A DNA stretch of 64,000 bases from Streptomyces sp. NBC_01237 (GTDB taxonomy: Bacteria > Actinomycetota > Actinomycetes > Streptomycetales > Streptomycetaceae): the NCBI RefSeq assembly GCF_035917275.1, contig NZ_CP108508.1, positions 3,038,001 to 3,102,000 of the forward strand. Reading direction: 5' to 3'. Below, piece by piece: positions 34,428-42,795 of the stretch; within the stretch, counting starts at the first letter, position 1; every line of letters starts with the position of its first letter. A program made the position numbers and the translations under genes. Under the pieces are notes generated by a model that saw only the letters and a list, made by a program, of their open reading frames with translations, made no database searches and was not told where the DNA came from.

Positions 34428-34804
34428 CGGTGTCTCGGCGAAGAGAGTCCTCGTGAGGAGGGAGCGGCTTGAGAAGGTGCTTCAGCGGGTGGTGCGGCTG
34501 TCCGGGAATCATCTTCCCAACCCCCTACCCCCAAGGGTACGGCGCCACTCCTCCACTGCCCAGACCCCCGCAAAAGCGCGCACGGCGTTGCAGGGAGCAT
34601 GCCCGAGGCGGCCCCGTATGGCAATGCCGGTTGTGCACTACACCGAGCGCCACGCCGCCGGAGGAGTCCGATCGTCCTGTTTTCCGTACCGCGGCACAGC
34701 GGACGGAAGGGATTCGGGGTACCGGGGAGTGACCCCTTCGAACGGTCTCCGTTAGCCACATCGTCACACCGTGCCACCGCGCCACCACCTCAAGGAGCAG
34801 AGCC
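34428..34804. other. Gap between the stress-protein gene and the small membrane protein gene
   Basis: 377 bp with no supported gene: short frames on both strands lack ribosome sites and Streptomyces codon usage. The sequence is less GC-rich than its surroundings, as expected for a divergent promoter region. I could not identify a specific operator. Confidence 0.5.
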
Positions 34805-35113
34805 GTGCCCACCCCGCCGGGACCCTCGTCCGAGCCGAGCCCCGAAACCGCGCCGGACCCGGCGGGTATCGCGGCCCGCTGGGTGGTCTTCGGTGGCCTG
34901 CTCGTACCGGCGGTTCTGGTGGTGTACGGCTCATCGGTCGGTAATGCCACCGTCTCCGCCCTCGGGCTCGCCTCCGTCACGGCAGTCTGCCGGCTGCTGC
35001 TGTGCCGGTCCGAACGCGCCACCGCGCGAGGGGCCGACGGAGCGCACCGGAGCGGTCGCCAGGCGGGCAGTTGTGCGCCGGGCGTGACCGGATCCAGCAC
35101 GCGCAACCATTAG
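34805..35113 (+). CDS. Small membrane protein of unknown function
   Basis: 102 residues from a GTG with a very good ribosome site (AAGGAG, 34792–34797). A proline-rich start is followed by two hydrophobic segments (WVVFGGLLVPAVLVVYGSSV and VSALGLASVTAVCRLLLC) and a basic tail. Not recognised beyond a general resemblance to small actinobacterial membrane proteins. It sits directly upstream of the long adpA leader. Confidence 0.7.
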   Translation: MPTPPGPSSEPSPETAPDPAGIAARWVVFGGLLVPAVLVVYGSSVGNATVSALGLASVTAVCRLLLCRSERATARGADGAHRSGRQAGSCAPGVTGSSTRNH

Positions 35114-35473
35114 TTTTCAGCCAACTTCACATCTGCGCCGAATCCTTGGCGATATGGCCGAGCAACCCACTTGCCACCAGGCAGGAAGAGACCGCGCGGT
35201 ACGCTTTCACCCAACGCGGACGGGCCATGATCGCGAGGCGCACTTCCCTGCGCGGCCCGCGAGTGGAACGCTTCGTGATCGAATGCTTCGCGCCAAGTTG
35301 CCTTGTCGACATAGTGCCGACGGGGGAACGTGTCACGTCGGGACTGCGGGACACAGTAGATTCGATCATGGGTATCGAAGGCTGGGGACCCGTGCAATAC
35401 CGAGGGGAAACGTGCAGGAGCGACAGGCCCGTAAGGACCAGGGAGACGCGAACACCGAGGGGGGCTTAGCGTC
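35114..35473 (+). promoter_or_regulatory. Long upstream region of adpA
   Basis: 360 bp before the adpA ATG without a supported gene. adpA genes have long untranslated leaders and are controlled by BldD, A-factor/gamma-butyrolactone systems and AdpA itself. I could not match a clear AdpA consensus (TGGCSNGWWY) or BldD box with confidence. A G-run (CGAGGGGGGC, 35456–35465) lies close to the start and probably serves as ribosome site. Confidence 0.45.
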
Positions 35474-36679
35474 ATGAGCCAGGACTCCGCCACCGCAACG
35501 GAGGCCGCACGAAAGCTGACCGGGCGGCGACGCCGTGAAGTCGTAGCCGTGCTGCTGTTCAGTGGTGGCCCTATCTTCGAGAGCTCCATCCCGCTCTCCG
35601 TTTTCGGAATCGACCGGCAGGACGCGGGAGTTCCCCGCTATCGCCTGCTGGTCTGCGGCGGCGAGGAAGGGCCGCTGCGTACCACGGGTGGACTCGAACT
35701 CACCGCGCCGTACGGCCTGGAGGCGATCAGCAGGGCAGGCACCGTCGTGGTGCCCGCCTGGCGCTCGATCACCTCGCCGCCGCCCGCCGAGGCACTGGAC
35801 GCGCTGCGCCGCGCCCATGAGGAGGGCGCCCGCATCGTCGGACTGTGCACCGGGGCCTTCGTGCTCGCGGCGGCCGGTCTGCTGGACGGCCGCCCGGCGA
35901 CCACCCACTGGATGTACGCACCGACGCTGGCCAAGCGCTATCCGTCGGTGCATGTCGATCCGCGTGAGCTGTTCGTCGACGACGGCGATGTGCTCACCTC
36001 GGCCGGGACGGCTGCCGGGATCGATCTCTGTCTGCACATAGTGCGCACGGACCACGGCACGGAGGCCGCCGGGGCACTGGCCCGCCGGCTCGTCGTGCCG
36101 CCGCGGCGCAGTGGCGGCCAGGAGCGCTACCTCGACAGGTCTCTGCCTGAAGAGATCGGCTCCGACCCGCTCGCCGAGGTCGTGGCCTGGGCCCTGGAGC
36201 ATCTCCATGAACAGTTCGACGTGGAGACGCTGGCCGCGCGCGCCTATATGAGCAGGCGGACCTTTGACCGGAGGTTCCGCTCGCTCACCGGCAGCGCACC
36301 GCTCCAGTGGCTGATCACCCAGCGGGTGCTGCAGGCGCAGCGGCTGCTGGAGACCTCCGACTACTCGGTCGACGAGGTCGCGGGCCGCTGCGGCTTCCGC
36401 TCCCCGGTCGCGCTGCGCGGGCATTTCCGCCGCCAGCTCGGCTCCTCCCCCGCCGCGTACCGGGCCGCCTATCGGGCCCGCCGTCCGCAGGGAGGGATGG
36501 TGGAGAGCACCGCCACGGTGATCGACACGGTCGTACCCACCCAGGGTTCGCCGTCCGGCCGCCGGAGCCCGGCGGTACCGGTCGGGGCCTCGGGGGGCTC
36601 CTCGGAGCACTCCGTACCGGGTCCGGACGCGTACGCCCCCGGTCGCCCGGCCCTGCCGGGACAGCGGAGCGCCCCGTAG
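35474..36679 (+). CDS. adpA: AdpA (BldH), pleiotropic AraC-family activator of development and secondary metabolism
   Basis: 401 residues, nearly identical in the core to known AdpA. Residues ~25–200 are the DJ-1/PfpI-like dimerisation domain ([55 protein letters not shown]). Residues ~230–330 are the two AraC helix-turn-helices ([16 protein letters not shown], and [23 protein letters not shown]). The variable Ser/Pro tail follows. orn lies 10 bp downstream, as in other streptomycetes. The odd point: adpA normally carries a single TTA codon in the interdomain linker, making it bldA-dependent. Here codon 224 in SLPEEIG is CTG (36143–36145), and no TTA occurs anywhere in the gene. Confidence 0.95.
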   Translation: MSQDSATATEAARKLTGRRRREVVAVLLFSGGPIFESSIPLSVFGIDRQDAGVPRYRLLVCGGEEGPLRTTGGLELTAPYGLEAISRAGTVVVPAWRSITSPPPAEALDALRRAHEEGARIVGLCTGAFVLAAAGLLDGRPATTHWMYAPTLAKRYPSVHVDPRELFVDDGDVLTSAGTAAGIDLCLHIVRTDHGTEAAGALARRLVVPPRRSGGQERYLDRSLPEEIGSDPLAEVVAWALEHLHEQFDVETLAARAYMSRRTFDRRFRSLTGSAPLQWLITQRVLQAQRLLETSDYSVDEVAGRCGFRSPVALRGHFRRQLGSSPAAYRAAYRARRPQGGMVESTATVIDTVVPTQGSPSGRRSPAVPVGASGGSSEHSVPGPDAYAPGRPALPGQRSAP

Positions 36680-36689
36680 GGTGGGGCGC

Positions 36690-37292
36690 ATGAACGACCG
36701 CATGGTGTGGATCGACTGCGAGATGACCGGGCTCTCGTTGACGGACGACGCACTCATCGAGGTGGCCGCACTGGTCACCGACTCGGAGCTGAACGTGCTC
36801 GGCGAAGGGGTGGACATCGTGATCCGCCCGCCGGACGCGGCCCTGGAGACCATGCCCGAGGTGGTGCGGCAGATGCACACCACCTCGGGTCTCCTCGACG
36901 AGCTGGCCGGGGGAACCACCCTGGCCGACGCCGAGGAGCGGGTCCTGGCATACGTACGCGAACACGTGAAGGAGCCGGCCAAGGCCCCCCTCTGCGGGAA
37001 CTCGGTCGGCACCGACCGCGGCTTCCTTGCGCGGGACATGCAGACGCTGGAGGGCTACCTCCACTACCGGATCGTCGACGTGTCCTCCATCAAGGAGCTG
37101 GCCCGCCGCTGGTACCCGCGGGCGTATTTCAACAGCCCGGCCAAGAGCGGCAACCACCGGGCACTGGCTGACATCCGCGAATCCATCGCGGAACTGCGCT
37201 ACTACCGGGAGGCGGTCTTCGTACCGCAGCCCGGCCCGGACTCGGAGCGCGCCAAGGAGATCGCGGCGCGCCACGTACTGCCGCCCGAGTAG
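36690..37292 (+). CDS. orn: Oligoribonuclease (3'-5' exoribonuclease, DEDDh family)
   Basis: 200 residues. DEDDh motifs: WIDCEMTGL (Asp-x-Glu), [30 protein letters not shown] and [14 protein letters not shown] (His...Asp). It degrades 2–5-nt RNA and pGpG, the last step of cyclic di-GMP turnover, which links it to development. The ATG at 36690 follows GGTGGGG; a GTG at 36681 is less likely. The gene is the constant neighbour of adpA. Confidence 0.95.
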   Translation: MNDRMVWIDCEMTGLSLTDDALIEVAALVTDSELNVLGEGVDIVIRPPDAALETMPEVVRQMHTTSGLLDELAGGTTLADAEERVLAYVREHVKEPAKAPLCGNSVGTDRGFLARDMQTLEGYLHYRIVDVSSIKELARRWYPRAYFNSPAKSGNHRALADIRESIAELRYYREAVFVPQPGPDSERAKEIAARHVLPPE

Positions 37293-37308
37293 CACGACAA
37301 GCCCAGGT

Positions 37309-37330
37309 CACGGGCCCTTCGGGGCCCGTG
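37309..37330 (+). terminator. UUCG-tetraloop terminator after orn
   Basis: CACGGGCCC (37309–37317), loop TTCG, GGGCCCGTG (37322–37330): a perfect 9-bp stem closed by a stable C(UUCG)G tetraloop, 17 bp past the orn stop. It separates orn from the tRNA gene. Confidence 0.8.
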
Positions 37331-37417
37331 GACCGGGGAAAAACAACGGGGGCGCGAGCACCCTCCCGGACCCTGTACACTTTTTCTCGGCCGGTCGGAA
37401 AAGTGACCGGACGACAT

Positions 37418-37491
37418 GGTGGGTATAGCTCAGCTGGCAGAGCACCTGGTTGTGGTCCAGGATGTCGCGGGTTCAAGTCCCGTTACTCACC
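37418..37491 (+). tRNA. tRNA-His (GTG anticodon)
   Basis: Cloverleaf: acceptor GTGGGTA (37419–37425) with TACTCAC (37484–37490); D-arm GCTC...GAGC; anticodon arm CCTGG-TTGTGGT-CCAGG with anticodon GTG; T-arm GCGGG-TTCAAGT-CCCGT. The extra G at 37418 opposite C at 37491 is the G-1 hallmark of histidine tRNA. CCA is not encoded. An inverted repeat (CACTTTTTC at 37378–37386, GAAAAGTG at 37398–37405) lies 13 bp upstream in the promoter region. Confidence 0.96.
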
Positions 37492-37497
37492 CTGAAT

Positions 37498-37535
37498 GAT
37501 CAGCCCCTGACCCGGGAACGGGTCAGGGGCTGATC
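37498..37535 (+). terminator. Terminator of tRNA-His
   Basis: GATCAGCCCCTGACCCG (37498–37514) pairs over 17 bp without mismatch to CGGGTCAGGGGCTGATC (37519–37535), loop GGAA, followed by TGTTT. It begins 6 bp after the tRNA. Confidence 0.93.
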
Positions 37536-37614
37536 TGTTTCCAGATCCGTCCCGACGCGGGTCCGGCCAAGCCCCCCGATTCGGGCCTCGGGCGGACCCA
37601 GGGGCCGTGGCTTC

Positions 37615-37959
37615 GTGGCGGAGCCCGCCGTTCCCGGCGACATACCGTTCGAGCAGTGGGCCGAGCGCCGCATCAGCAGACCGACCGGCATCGAGGACCG
37701 CACGCCCGAGGATCTTCGGCGCGACCTCCGCATCCACCTGTCGCTACTCCGGCACACCACCGTGGCCGGCGTCCCGGCCCCGGCGGGTCCTGCCTGCCCG
37801 GCTGGGTACGCGTTGCAGCCGCCGGGCGTCCGGATGCTTCGGTGCGCCGCTGTGATGGGGCACCGACGACCCCGAGTACGTCGCCGTCGTCGGCAGCGCT
37901 GGATCCCGGCCGCGGCGGAAGTATCCGTGAGCCTGCCGAAGAGGATGCCCCGCCGGTAG
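37615..37959 (+). pseudogene. Possible degraded coding region behind tRNA-His
   Basis: A GTG frame of 114 codons begins with normal Streptomyces codon usage (PFEQWAERRISRPTGIEDRTPEDLRRDLRIHLSLL split over residues ~11–45). It turns Arg-rich and unnatural from about 37850. In another frame the same DNA reads WGTDDPEYVAVVGSAGSRPR (37858–37917), which looks more like real protein. This suggests a frameshifted remnant. No family recognised. Confidence 0.35.
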
Positions 37960-38162
37960 TATCCGGGGCAGCGAACGTCACTGATCCTCATGGTCGGTGC
38001 CCACAAAGCCGCAGGTCAGAAGGCATAACCCCCTTATGTGTGGGGCGAGCCCGACCAGTTCCGGATATCCGTGTGTGACCTCGCACGTGCGGGGATGGCT
38101 GGCTTCCCGGTCGCCCGGGCGGGCCTAGACTGGCTCGGCCGCCATGGAAGGATTGATCACAA

Positions 38163-38570
38163 ATGCGACCCGCGCGATTCCAGGACTTCGTCCTCGACCT
38201 GGTCAAGAACACCCCCGGTGTGACCCGCGTCCAGACGGCTGCCGAAGCCGGGGAGAGCCGGTTCCCCTTCGGCCTCGTCATCGTCGCCGCCGCAGGCGAG
38301 TCCCGCTGGCAGATCATCGGACAGCTGGCCGCCGGCGAGAAGCACGAGCACGCTGACGTTCCGGTCGCGTACGACGCTCTGCCGGCCTGGGGCGAGCCGC
38401 AGGCCGGCGACAACGCGGAGGCATGGCTGGCTGCGGTGATCGGCCGGTCCGAGTCGCGGGAGATCGCGAGCATCACCCGCTGGTCGACCCGCGAGGACGA
38501 GCGCCCGGACAACCTCGGCATGACCGTGGAGTTCAACAACGGGGCGAAGGCGTTCGTGCGGAAGGTTTAG
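38163..38570 (+). CDS. Hypothetical protein of the tRNA-His-associated stretch
   Basis: 135 residues from an ATG. It looks like a compact alpha/beta fold: FQDFVLDLVKNTPGVTRVQ, then FPFGLVIVAAAGESRWQIIGQL, and LGMTVEFNNGAKAFVRKV at the end. No signal peptide, membrane segment or recognised motif. Codon usage is typical of the chromosome. It leads a co-directional group of small genes and an XRE regulator; the 5' neighbour is a probable gene remnant. I know similar sequences only as hypothetical proteins beside XRE regulators. Confidence 0.65.
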   Translation: MRPARFQDFVLDLVKNTPGVTRVQTAAEAGESRFPFGLVIVAAAGESRWQIIGQLAAGEKHEHADVPVAYDALPAWGEPQAGDNAEAWLAAVIGRSESREIASITRWSTREDERPDNLGMTVEFNNGAKAFVRKV

Positions 38571-38647
38571 GGACTCCCCGCCCGGGCGACCGATCCAGGG
38601 CGCATGTGCACCACCTGTCAGCACCACTCCAACGAGGAGGATCTGAT

Positions 38648-38818
38648 ATGTGCAGTCACACGACCCCCGGCCGCCGGTTCGACCCAGGTCTCACCGAGGG
38701 CTACTGCCCGTCCTGCGGCGCGGGCGTCGGAAGCCCGGCCGGCACCCCGACCGCCAGCCATCAGGTCGGCGGCACCGGCACCGAGATGTGTCCCGGTAGC
38801 GGTCAGCCCGCCCAGTAA
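38648..38818 (+). CDS. Small Cys-containing protein (56 aa)
   Basis: ATG with an excellent ribosome site (GAGGAGG, 38634–38640). The 56 residues include one CPSCG zinc-knuckle pair and further Cys near each end (MCSHTTPG, EMCPGSG). It is 77 bp after the preceding hypothetical gene on the same strand. Possibly a one-finger zinc-binding protein; not recognised. Confidence 0.6.
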   Translation: MCSHTTPGRRFDPGLTEGYCPSCGAGVGSPAGTPTASHQVGGTGTEMCPGSGQPAQ

Positions 38819-39086
38819 CGGCCACAGGACTGCAAGGTCGCCCCCTTCGCCTTCGGGCGGCGGGGGATGTTTCGTATGCCTGGACCTGGTCGGAGGGCCG
38901 CAAGGCCCTGCGCCTGCTCAAGGACATCGTTCTCTCGTTCTGAGGCCAGGTTGCCGGGCGCCGGCCGAGCGGTCAACTCACCTGTCAAAGGGCCGCGTCC
39001 CACCGCCGCTTGGAGCCGCACGGCCTCCCCACGAGATGCCACCCGGCCGTACTCTGGCGAGACCGACAGCCAGACGGAGGGGCACC

Positions 39087-40322
39087 ATGGACATCCCCGC
39101 AGAGCTCAGTACCGGCGAGCGCATCCGCGTCCTACGTGAGTCTCGGGGCATGTCGCGCCCGATCCTCGCTCAGCTCTGCGGCCGGGGCGCCGAGTGGCTG
39201 AAGAAGATCGAGTCAGGGGAGCGCGAGCTTCGGTCGCACACACTGCTGCTGAAGCTCGCGGCGGCCCTCCAGGTCGCCGACCTGTCCGTTATCACTGGCA
39301 CCGACCCCGGCGCACCGGCCCAGCCGGTACCGCTCGGGCGTCTCTCCCACCCAGGGATGCCGGACATCTGGTCAGCGGTCATGACCCGTACGCTCGCCGC
39401 GCCTCCGGGCGGCCCGGTCGATCCGGTCGTGCTCCAGGGGCGGGCGGATCAGACGTGGCGCCTGTGGCACTCGTCGGCACGGAACCGAACCGAGGTCGGC
39501 TCCCTTCTCCCCGCTCTGATTCGGGACGGTGAACACGCGGTACGCAGCCTCGACGGAGACCGGCGCCGCGCGGCTCAAGTCGCGCTCTCGGATATCTACC
39601 GGCTGACCGGCCAGGCGACCGCGTACGTGGCCCCGACCGAACTGGCGTGGGTGGTTGCTGACCGCGCGCTGTCGGCAGCGCAGGCAGCCGACCAGCCTGC
39701 GGCCATCGCGGCGTCAGCCTGGAACTTGGGCAACATCCTCCGTGAAACCTCGTATCCGGAAGAGGCGCTGCGTGTCGTCATGGAGGCCGCAGACCTGATC
39801 CGCCCTCACCTCGACGGTGCCCCGGAGGACTGGCACGGAATCTACGGCGCACTCCAGCTTCATGCCGCCGTCACCGCCGCCCGTGAGGGCAGCGAGGGGG
39901 AGGCATGGCGGTACTGGGGGAAGGGCGACCAGGTCGCCAAGTCCCTGCCCGCCTCGTACGTGCATCCGTCGACCGTGTTCGGCCGGGCCAATGTGGACTT
40001 CCACGCGGTGTCGGTGGCCACCGACCTGCGGAAGTCGCAGAAGGCGATCGGGCTGGCGGACGACATCGACCCGGACATCATGCCGTCACGCGAGCGGCGG
40101 GCCCGGCTGTGGGTGGAGGTGGCGCGCGGGCATCTCCAGCGCGGGGACCGCACGGCAGCACTGCACGTCATGCAGAGGGCACACAAGATCGGCGCCGAGA
40201 CCGTGGCGTACACCCCGTCGGCTCGTACGGTCGCGGCAGAGCTGTGGCGGCACAGCTCGCGGTCGATGCGCGTCGAGACAAGCCAGTTGGCCGAAGCTGT
40301 CGGCGTAGCTACTGTCGGGTAG
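39087..40322 (+). CDS. XRE-family helix-turn-helix regulator with TPR-like C-terminal domain
   Basis: 411 residues from an ATG behind GGAGGGGC. Residues ~8–65 are a Cro/CI-type helix-turn-helix (GERIRVLRESRGMSRPILAQLCG, then WLKKIESGERELRSHTLLLKLAAAL). The remainder is helical and TPR-like: RRAAQVALSDIYRLTGQATAYV, ALSAAQAADQPAAIAASAWNLG, RARLWVEVARGHLQRGDRTAALHVMQRAHKIG. This layout is common in Streptomyces regulators paired with tiny partner genes. Here five micro-genes follow about 100 bp downstream. Confidence 0.85.
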   Translation: MDIPAELSTGERIRVLRESRGMSRPILAQLCGRGAEWLKKIESGERELRSHTLLLKLAAALQVADLSVITGTDPGAPAQPVPLGRLSHPGMPDIWSAVMTRTLAAPPGGPVDPVVLQGRADQTWRLWHSSARNRTEVGSLLPALIRDGEHAVRSLDGDRRRAAQVALSDIYRLTGQATAYVAPTELAWVVADRALSAAQAADQPAAIAASAWNLGNILRETSYPEEALRVVMEAADLIRPHLDGAPEDWHGIYGALQLHAAVTAAREGSEGEAWRYWGKGDQVAKSLPASYVHPSTVFGRANVDFHAVSVATDLRKSQKAIGLADDIDPDIMPSRERRARLWVEVARGHLQRGDRTAALHVMQRAHKIGAETVAYTPSARTVAAELWRHSSRSMRVETSQLAEAVGVATVG

Positions 40323-40423
40323 CAGGTACAGGCCGGGACAGGGGTACAAGTTGCCCCCCTTCCCCCTTGCCCAGCCCCCTACGGTGACGGTCCGTCATTC
40401 GGCCGTCCCCAGGGGGCTCTCGC

Positions 40424-40564
40424 ATGTCTGTCATGACCTGGCACGTCTCACCGCAACGCGCCGCAGACCTGATCGGCGATCCGGTCACCGGTGCCGCGTA
40501 CGCGTGGTTCCCCCGTGAGTGTGTGGATGCCCTGGCGTGCTCGGGGCGGAGGGCGGCCCGGTGA
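40424..40564 (+). CDS. Micro-protein 1 of the XRE-linked string (46 aa)
   Basis: ATG after an AGGGGGC ribosome site. The product is MSVMTWHVSPQRAADLIG followed by TGAAYAWFPRECVDALACSG and an Arg-rich end; two Cys. The stop shares its A with the next ATG (TGATG). Support is the overlap architecture and codon usage; no homologue recognised. Confidence 0.5.
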   Translation: MSVMTWHVSPQRAADLIGDPVTGAAYAWFPRECVDALACSGRRAAR

Positions 40565-40719
40565 TGGCACCGACGCGGCAGCGGACCGCGTATCAGCCCC
40601 CGGAGCGCGCGTATCTGGCGTACCTCGGGCACACCCTGGCATGCGCCACCTGCCGTACGGGGGTGCCGTGCGCGACCGCCGTACGGCTCGGGCGCACCTG
40701 GAAGAAGGTACGCCGATGA
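40564..40719 (+). CDS. Micro-protein 2 of the XRE-linked string (51 aa)
   Basis: Starts inside the preceding stop (TGATG) and ends overlapping the next start by 4 bp (ATGA). Basic; contains AYLAYLGHTLACATCRTGVPC with a C-x2-C and a further Cys. Possibly a zinc- or nucleic-acid-binding miniprotein (inference). Confidence 0.55.
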   Translation: MAPTRQRTAYQPPERAYLAYLGHTLACATCRTGVPCATAVRLGRTWKKVRR

Positions 40720-40892
40720 ACACGCCCATCGGGTACGGGTACTGCTGGGCCGAGACCCCCGGCACGTACGCCCGGTGCACCCAGCCCCCCGGCCACACCG
40801 GCCCCCACTACGACTGGCGCGCCCCCAGCGAGCACAGGGAATGGCCGAACACCCCGGACAGCGCGGACCGCACCGGGAGGGACTCCGAGTGA
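40716..40892 (+). CDS. Micro-protein 3 of the XRE-linked string (58 aa)
   Basis: ATG overlapping the previous stop by 4 bp, with GAAGAAGG upstream. Sequence features: YGYCWAETPGTYARCTQPPG then HTGPHYDWRAP, a Cys/His/Trp-rich pattern I have seen in short actinomycete hypothetical proteins of mobile-element neighbourhoods. It ends with a hydrophilic tail and overlaps the next GTG by 4 bp. Confidence 0.6.
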   Translation: MNTPIGYGYCWAETPGTYARCTQPPGHTGPHYDWRAPSEHREWPNTPDSADRTGRDSE

Positions 40893-41224
40893 AGTGCCAC
40901 CACAGCGGCGGCGTCCACGACTTCGCGATCCAGACCGACAGCATGGCCCGGTGCCCCGAACACGGAATCACCCTCCTGTGGCACGGCGAACCGATCACGA
41001 ACACCGAACTGGCCGAAGCCGCAGCCGCCGGGGCCCGGCTCGATGACATGCTGGCCCTGGCCGAGCAACTCCGCGGCGACACCCACAGCACCCCCTGCCG
41101 CGCGGCACGGCAACCCCACCTCGCCGACGCGCATGACCACTGCCGGCTCCTGGACTGCGCGTGCGTCTGCCATATCCGCGACGGCACCGCCCGACCTGTG
41201 GGGACGCCGATTTGCCGCCCCTGA
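40889..41224 (+). CDS. Cys/His-rich small protein of the XRE-linked string (111 aa)
   Basis: GTG (GTGA overlap) behind GGGAGG. The 111 residues begin MKCHHSGGVHDFAIQTD, followed by MARCPEHGITLLWHG, a helical stretch (NTELAEAAAAGARLDDML) and a C-terminal Cys/His cluster (HDHCRLLDCACVCHIRD). The paired C-x-H and C-x-C motifs suggest metal binding. Function unknown. Confidence 0.6.
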   Translation: MKCHHSGGVHDFAIQTDSMARCPEHGITLLWHGEPITNTELAEAAAAGARLDDMLALAEQLRGDTHSTPCRAARQPHLADAHDHCRLLDCACVCHIRDGTARPVGTPICRP

Positions 41225-41261
41225 ACCCCCATCGGCGGCCCACCACCTGAACGGAACCACC

Positions 41262-41378
41262 ATGCACAGCAGCCTGATCCCCACCCCGCCCGCGAGCGAC
41301 GAAGGCGGGCAGGGATGTGCCGGATGCGGCACCGCGAAGGGCGTCTGCCGCGACCCGAACCGGCACGGACTCAGATGA
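41262..41378 (+). CDS. Micro-protein 5 of the XRE-linked string (38 aa)
   Basis: ATG 37 bp after the previous stop, 38 codons: proline-rich start, then EGGQGCAGCGTAKGVCRDPN with a C-x2-C plus a third Cys. The ribosome site is weak (ACGGAAC). Annotated on codon usage, direction and the shared Cys pattern only. Confidence 0.4.
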   Translation: MHSSLIPTPPASDEGGQGCAGCGTAKGVCRDPNRHGLR

Positions 41379-41386
41379 CGGACTCT

Positions 41387-41416
41387 GCTCCTCCCGGACC
41401 AAGGGGAGGAGGAGCC
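41387..41416 (-). terminator. Imperfect hairpin between convergent genes
   Basis: GCTCCTCCC and GGGAGGAGGAGC can pair around a short loop with one bulge. The element lies in the 81-bp gap between the micro-gene string and the facing esterase-like gene. Moderate support only. Confidence 0.35.
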
Positions 41417-41459
41417 GAGGTGTGGTGCTGCGGTGCCGCCCGTCGTCGTTACCGGCTTC

Positions 41460-42638
41460 TCAGCGGACGCCCAGTGCGACGATCTGGGTGGCCTCCTCCT
41501 GGGAGAAGTTGTCGTCGCTGACCAGCAGCAGGGTCCGTTCGCCACCCGGCAGGTCCGGACCCCAGGTCATGCCCTCGGTGTTCTCGATCGTGGGCAGGCC
41601 CAGGTCATGGAAGTCCGCGACCAGCTTCTTGCGCATCGGCAGGACCCTCTGCCCGGCCAGCGAGTCCATCTTCTGCACCTCGGTCGCGCCACGGGTGGTG
41701 GCGTCGAAGATGCGGATCTTGTAACCCGCGCCCGCCACCCAGGTGCGTTCCAGTACGAGGTAGCGGCTGGGGTCGTCGGGGAAGGCGAGGATCGAGGGCA
41801 CGCCGGTGTCCGGGGCCCACGGGCTGGACGGGTCGGACGCGGTGAAGATCTTCTCCAAGGGGTAGGCGAACTGCCCGAGCACGTCGCCCTTGCGGTTCTG
41901 CTGGGTGACGCGGACCAGGGCGCCGCGTTCCAGATCGGGCTCCGGACCGTCCTGGAGCAGCGGACCCTCGACGGCGCTGGTGAGCACGCTGCTCCTGGCT
42001 CCGAACGTGATCGCTTCCACCGCCTTGTTCCGCCGCAGGCCCCGATCGCCCAGGGTGAACTCGTAGTTGGGCGGCAGACGGAGTTGGCCGCGATAGGCGC
42101 CGGTGCGGTTGGCGAACTGGATCGACGGCTGGATCACCGGGGCGCTCGCCGAGCTCGGCCGGTCGCCCTCCTGGGCCCACCAGTACCGGCAGCTCCGCGG
42201 GTCCACCCGTAGCTCTTCGGGGTCCACGGCCTTGCCGTCGTTGAGGCTCGGCGGCGGGTAGACCGAGCCGTCCGGCTGAAGGAACGGGTGGGTGCCGGTG
42301 AAGTCGACGGAGTGCACTCCGGCGCGGTCCACGTCGATCCTGGCGGTGTAGAAGCGGGCGGGCTGGAGGTACGAACGGTCGTCGCTGACCATGACGTACT
42401 CGCCCGTGCACGGATTCCGGTCGATGCCGGACAGACCGCCGACCGTCGTGTCCCGGAAGGCGAGCTTGTGCGGAACGGTCTTCTCGCCCAGCAGACGGAC
42501 CTGCGCCCCGATGGCGGACCGTGCGGCGGTGCCGGACCGTGCGGTGGTGCCATCCGACTGGGCGGCCACCGCGGGAGGTGTGACCGTCGCCAGCACCAGG
42601 GCCGCGGCACACGCGCGGCGGATCAAGGAAGCTCTCAT
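41460..42638 (-). CDS. Secreted esterase-like phytase-family protein
   Basis: 392 residues with a signal peptide (RRACAAALVLATVTPPAVAAQ). The mature part matches the 'esterase-like activity of phytase' beta-propeller family: GGLSGIDRNPCTGEYVMVSDDRS, VDPEELRVDP, AVEAITFGARSSVLTSAVEG, YLVLERTWVAGAGYKIRIFDAT and NTEGMTWGPDLPGGERTLLLVSDDNFS. Members are predicted extracellular phosphoester hydrolases with a Ca2+-rich propeller; substrate unknown. Oriented toward the micro-gene string. Confidence 0.88.
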   Translation of the reverse strand: MRASLIRRACAAALVLATVTPPAVAAQSDGTTARSGTAARSAIGAQVRLLGEKTVPHKLAFRDTTVGGLSGIDRNPCTGEYVMVSDDRSYLQPARFYTARIDVDRAGVHSVDFTGTHPFLQPDGSVYPPPSLNDGKAVDPEELRVDPRSCRYWWAQEGDRPSSASAPVIQPSIQFANRTGAYRGQLRLPPNYEFTLGDRGLRRNKAVEAITFGARSSVLTSAVEGPLLQDGPEPDLERGALVRVTQQNRKGDVLGQFAYPLEKIFTASDPSSPWAPDTGVPSILAFPDDPSRYLVLERTWVAGAGYKIRIFDATTRGATEVQKMDSLAGQRVLPMRKKLVADFHDLGLPTIENTEGMTWGPDLPGGERTLLLVSDDNFSQEEATQIVALGVR

Positions 42639-42795
42639 GCATTTGATCTTGTCCCGTCATGCGCATCGAGCGCAGTCACCCATGCGTGTGAATGACCCCC
42701 GCGGCGGGACGAACGGTTGTTCTCAGCGAGCGGCCGTCGGCATGCCCACCCGGCTCACCGGGCATAGCGCACGGTCCCCCTGTCGGGCCGTCAGC

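Noticed and set aside
34453..34777. Short frames on both strands between the stress protein and the small membrane protein
   Set aside because: No ribosome site, poor codon usage, and mutual overlap; treated as intergenic.
37470..41460. Direct repeat of the tRNA-His 3' end that would mark an integrated element (attL/attR)
   Set aside because: I looked for copies of TTCAAGTCCCGTTACTCAC-like sequence up to the esterase gene and saw none, and no integrase gene is present. An element cannot be asserted.
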